DNA from: CAVWSM01 sp963757805
GTDB taxonomy: Bacteria; Actinomycetota; Actinomycetes; Jiangellales; Jiangellaceae
Direction: 5' to 3'
Length of the DNA: 64,000 bases
Assembly: GCA_963757805.1 (NCBI GenBank)
Contig: CAVWSM010000025.1
Coordinates: forward strand, 1 to 64,000
Positions within the stretch are counted from its first letter, which is position 1, and each line of letters opens with the position of its first letter. The notes under the pieces are model-generated. The model was given only the letters and a program-made list of their open reading frames with translations, was not told the DNA's origin and made no database searches. A program made the translations under genes and the position numbers. This document shows, one piece after another, positions 9,321-17,188 of the stretch.

Positions 9321-10664
9321 GTGACCTTGACGGATCCTCGCGCGGCCGTTGCTGCCGTCATCCCCTCGATATACCGGGACCTGGTTGACCTCGTGGCGAT
9401 TCCGTCGGTGTCCGCCGATCCGGCTGCGGCAGATGCCGTACGGGTCAGCGCCGACGCCGTGGCGACTCTGCTGCGCGCGGCGGGGCTCGCCGACGTCGAT
9501 GTGCTGGAGGCCGACGGCGGTCTTCCCGCGGTGGTCGGGCACCGGCCAGCCCCACCGGGCGCACCGACTGTGCTGTTGTACGCGCACCACGATGTACAGC
9601 CGGCCGGCGATGTGGCTGCGTGGACGAGCGACCCCTTCGCCGCGACGCTGCGCGACGGGCGCCTCTACGGCAGGGGAGCCGCCGACGACAAGGCCGGGAT
9701 CGCCTTGCACCTGGCGGCTCTCCGTGCCCTCGGGGACGACCTGCCGGTAGGCGTGACGGTGTTCGTCGAAGGGGAAGAGGAGATCGGCTCGCCGAACCTC
9801 GGCAAGCTCCTCGATCGCCACCGTGAGCGTCTCGCGGCCGACGTGATCGTGCTCGCCGACTCGACGAACTGGCGCGTCGGCGTCCCTGCACTCACCACGT
9901 CGCTGCGCGGAGGAGCCAGCGTCATCGTCGAGGTGCGGACGTTGCAGCACGCCGTGCACAGCGGGGTCTATGGCGGACCCGTGCCGGACGCGCTCACCGC
10001 GCTCGCCCGGCTGCTCGCGACGCTCCACGAGGACGACGGCACGGTTGCGGTCGCCGGGCTGAAGCATGGTGAGGCAGACCCGCTCGACCTCACGGAGGAA
10101 CAGCTGCGGCGCGACGCCGGAGTGCTCGACGGCGTCCGACTGCTCGGCATGGGGCCGCTGACCGCCCGGCTGTGGGCAGCACCAGCGCTCGCCGTCGTCG
10201 CTATCGACGCACCACCTGTGGACACGTCCGCCCTGGTGCTGGTCCCGAGCGCCCGGGCGCGGCTCGTGCTCCGGATCGGCCCCGGCGACGACGCGGTACG
10301 GGCACAGGACGCGCTGGTCGGGCACCTGCGCGAGCACGCGCCTTGGGGTGCTCAGGTCGAGGTGACCGCTGGACGCGTCGTCGAGCCGTACGCCACGCGC
10401 AGCGACGGGCCGGCGCACGCGCTGGCGCGCGAGGCGATGGCAGAGGCGTGGGGCGTCCCGGCGGTCGACATCGGTGTCGGAGGCTCGATCGCGTTCATCG
10501 ACACGTTCGCAAAGGCCTACCCGGACGCGGAGATCCTTGTAACCGGCATCGAGGACCCGGACACCCGCGCGCATGGCGCCAACGAGAGCCTGCACGTCGG
10601 TGAGTTCGAGCGGGCGTGCATCGCCGAGGTGCTGTTCCTCCAGCGCTTGGGCGGCAACAGCTAG
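9321..10664 (+). CDS. M20-family metallodipeptidase
   Basis: Encodes 447 residues from GTG 9321. The two-metal M20 site is complete: HHDVQP (His89 and Asp91), YGRGAADDKAG (bridging Asp near 122) and the catalytic EGEEEIGS (about 150-157), with a late histidine in RAHGANE. A dimerisation domain interrupts the catalytic domain in the usual way. Family members hydrolyse dipeptides, beta-alanyl-His or N-acyl amino acids in the cytosol. The gene is directly downstream of two ATP-grasp ligases in one operon. It probably acts on the cluster's own product or an intermediate (inference). It converges with the TetR gene 14 nt away, and no terminator hairpin was seen between them. Confidence 0.9.
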   Translation: MTLTDPRAAVAAVIPSIYRDLVDLVAIPSVSADPAAADAVRVSADAVATLLRAAGLADVDVLEADGGLPAVVGHRPAPPGAPTVLLYAHHDVQPAGDVAAWTSDPFAATLRDGRLYGRGAADDKAGIALHLAALRALGDDLPVGVTVFVEGEEEIGSPNLGKLLDRHRERLAADVIVLADSTNWRVGVPALTTSLRGGASVIVEVRTLQHAVHSGVYGGPVPDALTALARLLATLHEDDGTVAVAGLKHGEADPLDLTEEQLRRDAGVLDGVRLLGMGPLTARLWAAPALAVVAIDAPPVDTSALVLVPSARARLVLRIGPGDDAVRAQDALVGHLREHAPWGAQVEVTAGRVVEPYATRSDGPAHALAREAMAEAWGVPAVDIGVGGSIAFIDTFAKAYPDAEILVTGIEDPDTRAHGANESLHVGEFERACIAEVLFLQRLGGNS

Positions 10665-10678
10665 GGCGAGTGGAGCGA

Positions 10679-11281
10679 TCAGCGTGCCAGGAGAACCCGG
10701 ACCTGGTCTCTGATTTCCCGCAGGATGTCCTCGACGGTGCGGGCGATGTTCGTCGTGGCCGCCATGCTGAGGAACATGATCGCGGAGACGATGTGCGCGA
10801 GCGTGGCGGCGTCACGGGGGCGGATGCGGTCGTCGCGTCGCAACACGGCGGCGATCGCTTCCTCGGTCTGGATGGCCAGAGCGAGGGCGTCGCGGTGGTG
10901 GGGCTCTTCGGGGTCGCCGAAGACCATCTCTCGCAGGTAGGTGCGCCCGTTGTCGACCTGGGTGCGGTTGCACTCCACGACCGGACGGACGATCGCCATC
11001 ACCGCGCCGAGCGCGTTGGGGATGCTCTCGGCGGCCGCCTTTCCCTCCTTGAGGGCATCGGCGTAGCCGGAGTTCTGCACGAGCAGGAGCAGCTCGCCCT
11101 TGGTCTTGGCGTAAAGAAACAGGGTGCCGGTGCCGATGTCGGCCTTGTCGGCGATTTGCTGCGTGGTGACGTCGTCGACACCGTGCTCGGAGAAGAGTTC
11201 AGCCGCGGCGGCGGTGATGCGTTCGAGTTTGGCCTGCTTGTTCCGCTCGCGCCGTCCGACCGGTGGGGTGGCCAGTGACAT
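10679..11281 (-). CDS. TetR-family repressor of the hydrolase/EthD operon
   Basis: Encodes 200 residues. The N-terminal TetR helix-turn-helix is typical (AAAELFSEHGVDDVTTQQIA, then GTLFLYAKTKGELL), with an all-helical ligand-binding C-terminal part. The gene is third in the direction hydrolase, EthD-like protein, TetR. A CTCA-N4-TGAG inverted repeat 34 nt upstream of its ATG also occurs inside the hydrolase promoter, so it very probably represses both itself and that operon. The inducer is unknown. A degenerate relative of the same regulator type lies at 13164-13364. Confidence 0.9.
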   Translation of the reverse strand: MSLATPPVGRRERNKQAKLERITAAAAELFSEHGVDDVTTQQIADKADIGTGTLFLYAKTKGELLLLVQNSGYADALKEGKAAAESIPNALGAVMAIVRPVVECNRTQVDNGRTYLREMVFGDPEEPHHRDALALAIQTEEAIAAVLRRDDRIRPRDAATLAHIVSAIMFLSMAATTNIARTVEDILREIRDQVRVLLAR

Positions 11282-11315
11282 GACGAGTGTCCTCCAGGAG
11301 CATGATCTGACTAGC

Positions 11316-11327
11316 CTCAGTTATGAG
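11316..11327. promoter_or_regulatory. TetR operator candidate A
   Basis: CTCAGTTATGAG, an inverted repeat (CTCA and TGAG arms around GTTA), lies 34 nt upstream of the TetR start. The same arms and near-identical core (CTCAATTATGAG) occur at 13105-13116. Read on the minus strand the centre gives CATAAC, a possible -10 element, so binding would block transcription. Confidence 0.55.
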
Positions 11328-11337
11328 CATAGCTGGG

Positions 11338-12132
11338 CTACGCCTGGTAGTGCGCGAGGACCTTGCCTTCTTTCACATAGGTCAACGCTTCGGACACCTC
11401 GTACGCGTGGACGGCGGAAGCGAACACCGACAGCCGGTCTGACGGCGTCGTCATCTCATCGCTATCGAAGAACGCCGCTCGCGCGGTTGCGTCTGTGAAG
11501 CCGAGGATCAGCGAGGCGTGGAACCGCTGGTCGGTGGGGTTGTCGTGCGCGACGTTGGGTGTGTCCCAGAGCTTCTCGTTCCAGGGCATGCTCACCTGGG
11601 TTCGCAGCTCTGTCAGCACGCCCGTGTTCGCGAGCGCGGGCACGAGCTCGTTGGTGATGTGCTTGCGGAACGGTCGGGTGCCGACGCCTTCTCGTCTCCT
11701 GAGGTAGATCAGGGCTCGGGCCCCCGTTGTCTCGCGGGTCCGGGCGACGTCGTACCAGCGGGCCGAACGCGGCGGCCCGGCGTAGAGCAGGGTGCGCCGG
11801 AACACGTTCACTTCGTCTTTGTACGCGAGCCTGGTCTGCTTGCGGCCCCGCAACGGCGAGAGGGCGGAGGCGAACGTGACCTCGGCGACCCCGTCGATCC
11901 GGCGATCTGCGGGAATGACCGTCTCGACACCGTGGGTGGGGGGCCAGAGCCCGGGATTGGTTGCGGCGAGGTGGAGCTGCCGGTACTCGTCGAACCCCGG
12001 AGTTGCCGAGATGATCTTCGAGTGGGGGCCCTTCCAGTAGTCCATTCCCTGCTGACGCGGCTGATCGGCGCGCATCCACAGCAGGATCGATGACGCGAAA
12101 GACTTCTTCGTGTACGGAACCGTGCTCGTCAT
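11338..12132 (-). CDS. EthD-like dimeric alpha/beta-barrel protein
   Basis: Encodes 264 residues. Two ferredoxin-like halves are visible. The first contains DYWKGPHSKIISATPGFDEY, which resembles the EthD/dimeric-barrel pattern in which a PH motif is followed by a GF/GL and a Tyr. The second half (about 140-235) begins RALIYLRRREG and has FRKHITNELVPAL. EthD-type proteins act in ether, sterol and aromatic degradation, but no catalytic residue assignment is possible here. It is encoded between the alpha/beta hydrolase and the TetR gene, transcribed with both, and likely serves the same substrate. The family call is moderate. Confidence 0.55.
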   Translation of the reverse strand: MTSTVPYTKKSFASSILLWMRADQPRQQGMDYWKGPHSKIISATPGFDEYRQLHLAATNPGLWPPTHGVETVIPADRRIDGVAEVTFASALSPLRGRKQTRLAYKDEVNVFRRTLLYAGPPRSARWYDVARTRETTGARALIYLRRREGVGTRPFRKHITNELVPALANTGVLTELRTQVSMPWNEKLWDTPNVAHDNPTDQRFHASLILGFTDATARAAFFDSDEMTTPSDRLSVFASAVHAYEVSEALTYVKEGKVLAHYQA

Positions 12133-12163
12133 GGCTCGTCCTTTGGGTGAGTTCGGATGCCGG

Positions 12164-13030
12164 TCAGCGGGCGAGGAACGCGACTGCGACGGGGGCGAAC
12201 TTGTCGTGGAGCTGGAAGATGCCGCCGTGGCCGGAGTCGGGGTAGATGACCAGCTCGGACCCCTTAATGCGGCGCTGGAGGTCTTCGGAGAGGACCGAGG
12301 GCACCATGCGGTCGTTGTCGCCGTTGGCGATCAGGGTGGGCTGGGTGATCTTCGACAGATCTGCGGGCGCCGAGCGTCCCCACTTCTTGATCGCCTTCAG
12401 CTGCGTCTGGAACGCCTTCACTTTGATCTTCGCGTCACGGTCGACTGTGCGCTCCGTGAGCCGCTCGACGAACGCCTTCGCGGCGCGCTTGCCGGTGGTG
12501 TTGCGGTTGAAGAACAGGAACTCCTTCGGGTCGGACCGGGTCAGGGTCGCCCGCAGCATGTCGTAGTAGGTAGTGCCGGCGACCTTGTCGATGTCCTTGC
12601 CGCCGGCTGGGCCGGTGCCGGTGAGGATCAGCTTGCGCACGAGGTCGGGGTGCTTGACCACGAGGGCCTGCGCAACCATGCCGCCCAAGGAGAAGGAGAA
12701 GATGTCGATCTTGTCGAAGCCGAGCGCCTTGATGAAGGTCACGGCATCATCGGCCATCGCCTCGACGCTGTCGGGAACCTCACCGGTGGAGGCACCGACG
12801 CCGCGGTTGTCGAAGGTGATGACGTGGTGGTCGTTGGCGATGGGGTTGACGATGCGGGGGTCCCAGTTGTCCAGGGTCGCGGCGAGGTGGACGAAGAAGA
12901 CGACGGGGATCCCGCCCTTCGGTCCCAGCTCGCGGTAGGCGTAGGTGACTCCGCCGGCGTTGATCGTGCGGGCAGGCGCCTTCGCATACGACGTGACGAC
13001 TGGCTCGTTCGAGGTTTCGGCGATGCTCAT
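12164..13030 (-). CDS. Alpha/beta-fold hydrolase, TetR-controlled
   Basis: Encodes 288 residues from ATG 13030, chosen because AAGGAG stands directly upstream; a longer reading frame to 13105 would run through the promoter. It is a classical alpha/beta hydrolase: VVFFVHLAA oxyanion region, FDNRGVGAS, nucleophile elbow SFSLGGM, the acid in NGDNDRMV and the histidine in DSGHGG. The position before the nucleophile motif is Phe-Ser rather than the usual Gly-x. Members include epoxide hydrolases, haloperoxidase-like enzymes and lipases, and the substrate is unknown. It heads the hydrolase-EthD-TetR operon behind a near-consensus promoter with an embedded operator. Confidence 0.85.
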   Translation of the reverse strand: MSIAETSNEPVVTSYAKAPARTINAGGVTYAYRELGPKGGIPVVFFVHLAATLDNWDPRIVNPIANDHHVITFDNRGVGASTGEVPDSVEAMADDAVTFIKALGFDKIDIFSFSLGGMVAQALVVKHPDLVRKLILTGTGPAGGKDIDKVAGTTYYDMLRATLTRSDPKEFLFFNRNTTGKRAAKAFVERLTERTVDRDAKIKVKAFQTQLKAIKKWGRSAPADLSKITQPTLIANGDNDRMVPSVLSEDLQRRIKGSELVIYPDSGHGGIFQLHDKFAPVAVAFLAR

Positions 13031-13103
13031 ACGGTTCTCCTTGTGGTGTGAGTTGGTGACTGAGGAGGGTGGGTGACGTCCCGCGGAGCCGGAACCCGAG
13101 TAC

Positions 13104-13137
13104 ACTCAATTATGAGTTGACTCAGTAACTTTGTCAA
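13104..13137 (-). promoter_or_regulatory. Promoter with embedded TetR operator B
   Basis: On the minus strand TTGACA (13132-13137) and CATAAT (13109-13114) are separated by 17 nt, a near-consensus housekeeping promoter for the hydrolase operon. The inverted repeat ACTCA-ATTA-TGAGT (13104-13117) covers the -10 element, and a second overlapping repeat TGAGT-TG-ACTCA (13113-13124) fills the spacer. The same core is found at 11316-11327 before the TetR gene. The geometry predicts repression by occlusion. Confidence 0.7.
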
Positions 13138-13163
13138 GGGGGGTCGTCATCAGATGTCGCCGC

Positions 13164-13364
13164 ATGCCGATAGGGCGCCGCGAGCAGGCTAGGGAGGACA
13201 GGCGCGAACGGATCATGGCCGCCGCGCGGGAGCTCTACGCCGAGCGTCGGCGGGGTCACCACCCAGCAGATCGCCGGCCGCGTGATGCCGCGATTGGGCC
13301 CCTGTACCTTTACGCGGCCACGAAGGCAGAGCTGGCTACCGCATCCGTCGCTAGGCCTCGCTAG
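13164..13364 (+). pseudogene. TetR-family regulator remnant
   Basis: The N-terminus of a TetR protein is clear in one frame (RRERIMAAARELYAE). The middle of the helix-turn-helix (VTTQQIAGR) is in another frame and YLYAATKAEL returns to the first, followed at once by a stop. The ligand-binding domain is absent, so the gene is truncated as well as frameshifted. Its TTQQIA and LYLYA segments resemble those of the intact TetR at 10.7 kb. It may be a decayed duplicate or the original divergent regulator of the hydrolase operon. Its 3' end overlaps the end of ATP-grasp 4 by 14 nt. Confidence 0.65.
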
Positions 13365-14640
13365 GTTGGCGCTGCGCGGGCGCTGTCGTACGCGTCCCCG
13401 CGGGCCGGGCCATGCCTTGGTCGCCGACCCACATGCCCAGCAACCCGCGGAAGTGCGCGATGAACCGGTCCTGCTCCTCGGCCGGGTAGGTGGCGCGCAC
13501 CGTGTCGACCAGCAGCTTGTCGAACTCCGGGCCTGCCACCCAGTCGTACACGACCTCTTCGAGGTTGCCGAGACGGCTCGCGCTGAAGTCCAGGTAACGG
13601 TCGGTCTCGAAGTAGTCATCGGCGATCTTGCGGTAGGCCGCGAGCTTCTCCTCGTACGACAGATCCTCCCGGTCGGCCACCTCGAAGTAGCGCCGCATGT
13701 CGAGGTCCAACCGTGCGCGTCGACCCGTGACGGTGCAGAACAGCGTCCACCGCACGAGCGCGGTCATCGCCCACGGGAAGTAGTAGTGCAGCGACGTGAT
13801 CGCGACATCGGGGCAGGCGTTGGCGTAGTCGATGGGGTGCACCTCGTCGCCATGGACGAGCGACTCGCACGAGTTGAACTCCCAGCGGAAGAAGGCGTTG
13901 ACGACGCGGGAGATCGTGAGCACCTCCTCCCCCACGTTGGGGCTGAGAAAGTCGTGCGCCACCTCGTAGCGGTCGTGCATCGGCAGCTCCGGCCGGAACT
14001 TCATCACCATCGTCTCCGCCCCGATGGACAGCGACCGGGCGAATACGTCATAGCCTTCGACCGACTTCTGCAGGTGCATCAGTCGCTGCCCCGACTCGTC
14101 GTACGCGGTGTGCAAGTCGGCACTGTTCTTGATGCGGGTCACGCCGACCCAGGCGCCGCCGTCGTACGGCTTCATGAACAACGGGTAGCCGATCTTCTCG
14201 GCGATGGCGTCGAGGTCGAAGGATTGGTTGTAGCGCTCGGCGGTGTAGATGTACTTGTCGTGCTCGACCGGATGCTTGGACGGGACGAGGACGGTGTCGG
14301 GCACCTTGAACCCCAGGCGGATCATCGCGCAGTAGGCCGCGTGCTTCTCCATCGACTGGAACGTGAAGGGGCTGTTGAGCAGGTAAACGTCGTCCATGAG
14401 GGCGACCTTCTTCAGCCACTCCCGCGGGTGGTAGTACCAGTAGGCGAGCCGGTCGATGACGAGGTCGTACCGCGGCTTGGCGCGCAGGTCAAACGGCTCG
14501 ATCGAGATGCGCTCGACGTCGTAGGCGTGCTCGGTGCCGGCCGCGTCGGTGACCGGACCGAGCCGGCGGACGATCGCCTCGAAGGCAGTGGGCCAGTCGT
14601 CCTCGGTGCCGAGCAGCAGTCCGACCAGGTGCTTGTGCAT
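13351..14640 (-). CDS. ATP-grasp amidoligase 4 (second module)
   Basis: Encodes 429 residues from ATG 14640. It is an ATP-grasp enzyme of a different branch from the three at 5.6-9.3 kb. The nucleotide-binding segment is FMKPYDGGAWVGV (155-167), followed by metal-site segments FRWEFNSCE (251-259) and HPIDYANACPD (268-278). The last is typical of a group of actinobacterial ligases often labelled glutamate-ligase-like. The C-terminal 120 residues are helical. It is the last gene of a three-gene operon with an esterase and a GCS2 ligase. It should activate a carboxylate with ATP, but the amine partner is unknown. The end of the gene overlaps the TetR remnant, suggesting a rearrangement at 13.3 kb. 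Confidence 0.82.
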   Translation of the reverse strand: MHKHLVGLLLGTEDDWPTAFEAIVRRLGPVTDAAGTEHAYDVERISIEPFDLRAKPRYDLVIDRLAYWYYHPREWLKKVALMDDVYLLNSPFTFQSMEKHAAYCAMIRLGFKVPDTVLVPSKHPVEHDKYIYTAERYNQSFDLDAIAEKIGYPLFMKPYDGGAWVGVTRIKNSADLHTAYDESGQRLMHLQKSVEGYDVFARSLSIGAETMVMKFRPELPMHDRYEVAHDFLSPNVGEEVLTISRVVNAFFRWEFNSCESLVHGDEVHPIDYANACPDVAITSLHYYFPWAMTALVRWTLFCTVTGRRARLDLDMRRYFEVADREDLSYEEKLAAYRKIADDYFETDRYLDFSASRLGNLEEVVYDWVAGPEFDKLLVDTVRATYPAEEQDRFIAHFRGLLGMWVGDQGMARPAGTRTTAPAQRQPSEA

Positions 14641-14667
14641 ATCCGGTGCTCCTCCTCGTGCGGTGGG

Positions 14668-15411
14668 TCAGCAGAACCGGGGTAGGTAGTGGCTGAATTG
14701 CTTGCGCCACCACGGCCAGTCATGTGCGGAGTCGTGGCCCCATAGGTCGAGCTCGTGGGGGATGCCTTTGTCGGCAAGGAGCCCCGCTAGCTCCTTCGTG
14801 CCGCGCAACGCCCCCGTGGAGTCCTCCCACATGCCCTGCCCGCACACGAGGAGCAGGAAAACTTGCTGGCGCAGCCAGTCGAGGTGCCCTCCATCCAGGT
14901 TGCGGACGTAGTTGACCGGGGTGTTGAAGTAGGTCGCGTCGCCGCGCTCCCCCCACCCCGACCAGTCGGCCGGGTCATAGCTGCCGGACAGGCACAGGGC
15001 CTGCGGGAAGACATGACCGTGCTTGAGGGTGAAGTTGGCGGCGTGGAAGGCGCCGAGACTACAGCCGGTGGTGAGGATGTCGGCGCGGCCGCCGCAGTCC
15101 TCGACGATCCACGGCGCGACCTGGTCGAGGATCCACGACTCGTACGCGGCATGGCGGCGCGCTCGCTCTTCGAGCGGTTGGCTCTTGGCCGACCACGTCT
15201 GGGAGTCGAACGAGTCGACGGAGTAGATCTTGACCCGACCCTCGTCCAACAGCGAGCCGACCACGTCGATCATGCCGCGGTCTTCGAAGTCGCTGGCGCG
15301 GCTGGCCTCGGCCCCGAACGAGAGCACCGGGCGACCCCAGTCGCCGTGCACGACGACGTTGCCCGTGGCCCCGATCGCGGGCGACCAGAGCTCGATGGTC
15401 CGTCGTGTCAT
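14668..15411 (-). CDS. Fes-like esterase of the second amidoligase module
   Basis: Encodes 247 residues from ATG 15411, preceded by GAGGTGGG. It is an alpha/beta hydrolase of the esterase-D/Fes class: nucleophile elbow GCSLG (116-120, Ser118), LCLSGSYD after it, and a late histidine in GHDSAHDW. It lacks the N-terminal domain of the 3.5 kb esterase and begins with IELWSPAIGATGNV, close to the core. It lies 27 nt upstream of ATP-grasp 4 and 32 nt downstream of the GCS2 ligase. Occurrence in both amidoligase modules makes an ester intermediate or a carrier-release step plausible (inference). Confidence 0.82.
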   Translation of the reverse strand: MTRRTIELWSPAIGATGNVVVHGDWGRPVLSFGAEASRASDFEDRGMIDVVGSLLDEGRVKIYSVDSFDSQTWSAKSQPLEERARRHAAYESWILDQVAPWIVEDCGGRADILTTGCSLGAFHAANFTLKHGHVFPQALCLSGSYDPADWSGWGERGDATYFNTPVNYVRNLDGGHLDWLRQQVFLLLVCGQGMWEDSTGALRGTKELAGLLADKGIPHELDLWGHDSAHDWPWWRKQFSHYLPRFC

Positions 15412-15443
15412 GCCCACCTCTTCGTCGCCCGGGTTGACCGATG

Positions 15444-16940
15444 CTAGCCGCCCTGAGTTGAGCCGGGGAGTGGCCACGTGTGGACGGGCTCGTTGCTGTG
15501 CATGTGGACCATGTAGCGCCGGATAAGCGTGCGCAGCGCCTCGGGCCGATCCAGTCCCTCCACGTCGTGCAGATGACGGAACATCGCCGCCTGCCACTCG
15601 GCGCCGTTGCGCCCGGTCAGGCAGCGTTGCTCGATGATGCCGAGCAGGCGGTCGCTGACGGCCGCGTCCACGCCCCAGTGCCGGAGCCCCTCGCGGGCCA
15701 TGGGGAGCAGTCGTCGGAGTACGAGCTCGGTGGCAGCCACGTCGCCGAGACCGGGCCAGTACTGCCGGGCGTTGATGCCGTCGCGGGCCCCCTGGTGGAA
15801 GTTCTCTTCGGCCGCCTGGAATGACATCTGAGTCCAGACCGGCCGGTCTGCGGTGGCGAGGACGCGGATGATCCCGTAGTAGAAGGCTCCATTGGCGAGG
15901 ATGTCCACCACGGTGGGCCCGGCGGGGAGCGTGCGGTTCTCGACGCGTAGGTGAGGTGTGCCGTTGACGACGTCGTACACCGGACGATTCCAGCGCCAGA
16001 TCGTGCCGTTGTGCAGCCGCAGCTCGGCCAGCGCCGGGGTGCCACCGCTGGCAAGTATTTCCTTGGGGTCTTCGTCGCCGATGATCGGCAGCAGGGCCGG
16101 GAAGTACCGTGCGTTCTCTTCGAACAGGTCGAAGACCGACGTGATCCATCGCTCGCCGAACCAGACACGAGGTCGCACGCCCTGGGCCTTGAGCTCCGCG
16201 GAGCGGGTGTCGGTCGCCTGCTCGAACAGCGGCACCCGCGTCTCCCGCCACAACTCCTTGCCGAGGAAGAACGGCGAGTTGGCGCCCAGCGCCATCTGGA
16301 CACCGGCGATCGCCTGGGCGGCGTTCCAGTACATCGGGAAGTCGTCCGGGCTCACCTGCAGGTGGAACTGCACGCTCGTGCAGGCTGCCTCCGGCGTGAT
16401 GGCGTCGGCGTGGGTGGCCAACCGCTCGTGGCCGGTGATGTCGAGGTAGAGGTCCTCGCCGCGGGCGGCGAAGATCTGCTCGTTAAGCAGGGCGTAACGC
16501 GGGTTGGCGCTCAGGGTCTCCTCGACCAGGTGATGCGGCGCGAGCGTCGGCAGGATCCCGATCATCGCGATGTGGGCGCCGACCTCCCGTGCCTTGGTGT
16601 CCGCCTCGTTGAGGATGGCCCGGACCTCGCGCTCGAGGTCGTCCACGAGGGTGCCGCCAAGCTGCTGCGGTCGGATGTTGATCTCGATGTTGAACTGCGC
16701 GACCTCGGTCTGGAATGTCGGGTCGGCGATCTTGTCCAGCACCGCGGCGTTTCGCATCGCCGGGTCGCCGTGGTCGTCGACGAGGTTGAGCTCGATCTCC
16801 ACGCCGGCCATCGGCTGCTCGAACTCGAAGCGGGGCTCACCGAGCATCTGGGCGAGCGCGTCGAGGCAGCTCTGGACCTTCTCCCGGTAGCGGCGCCGGT
16901 CCTCACGGGTGAACTGCGTCTGATCCACTTCCTCGCCCAT
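15444..16940 (-). CDS. GCS2-type carboxylate-amine ligase (glutamate-cysteine ligase-like)
   Basis: Encodes 498 residues from ATG 16940. It belongs to the glutamate-cysteine ligase 2 superfamily, which shares the glutamine-synthetase fold. GVEIELNLVDDHGDP near residue 50 supplies the metal-binding acids. FNIEINIRPQQ, a TSVQFHLQVSP strand and LRLHNGTIWRWNRPVYD are further family landmarks. The enzyme is expected to join glutamate, or another amino acid, to an amine using ATP. Because actinobacteria use mycothiol, a glutathione role is unlikely and a specialised ligation is the better guess. It is the first gene of the GCS2-esterase-ATP-grasp operon. The small divergent ORF at 17002 shares its promoter region. 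Confidence 0.85.
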   Translation of the reverse strand: MGEEVDQTQFTREDRRRYREKVQSCLDALAQMLGEPRFEFEQPMAGVEIELNLVDDHGDPAMRNAAVLDKIADPTFQTEVAQFNIEINIRPQQLGGTLVDDLEREVRAILNEADTKAREVGAHIAMIGILPTLAPHHLVEETLSANPRYALLNEQIFAARGEDLYLDITGHERLATHADAITPEAACTSVQFHLQVSPDDFPMYWNAAQAIAGVQMALGANSPFFLGKELWRETRVPLFEQATDTRSAELKAQGVRPRVWFGERWITSVFDLFEENARYFPALLPIIGDEDPKEILASGGTPALAELRLHNGTIWRWNRPVYDVVNGTPHLRVENRTLPAGPTVVDILANGAFYYGIIRVLATADRPVWTQMSFQAAEENFHQGARDGINARQYWPGLGDVAATELVLRRLLPMAREGLRHWGVDAAVSDRLLGIIEQRCLTGRNGAEWQAAMFRHLHDVEGLDRPEALRTLIRRYMVHMHSNEPVHTWPLPGSTQGG

Positions 16941-17001
16941 GAATGAAGTGTGCCCCTGGTGACCCGCATTCAATAGTGGAGCCGGCTGGCAAGGTGGAGG
17001 C

Positions 17002-17166
17002 GTGACTGCGGAGCGGCCAGACGATGAGTGGCGCGTCGAGTTCGACGCGGAAGTCGTGACCGGGCTGCTGGGCCTGGACGCGATCGCACCCGTTGGCCCA
17101 TGCCTGCACGCGGTGCCGTTCCCCGGGGTCGCCGCTGCCATCCGGGTCTACGGCGTCGTCGGTTGA
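17002..17166 (+). CDS. Small ORF of 54 codons, divergent from the GCS2 ligase
   Basis: GTG 17002 is preceded directly by AAGGTGGAGG and opens a 54-residue frame ending at TGA 17164-17166. The first half (DEWRVEFDAEVVTGLLGLD) has normal coding character, while the second half is Pro-, Ala- and Val-rich. No family is recognised. It is divergent from the amidoligase operon, 61 nt from that start. It could be a real small protein, a truncated gene, or chance. Confidence 0.4.
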   Translation: MTAERPDDEWRVEFDAEVVTGLLGLDAIAPVGPCLHAVPFPGVAAAIRVYGVVG

Positions 17167-17188
17167 GGATCGGGCTTGAATGCGGGCG

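Noticed and set aside
15444..17141. Longer GCS2 start at 17141
   Set aside because: The 67 extra codons overlap the small divergent ORF and show no similarity; ATG 16940 fits the family.
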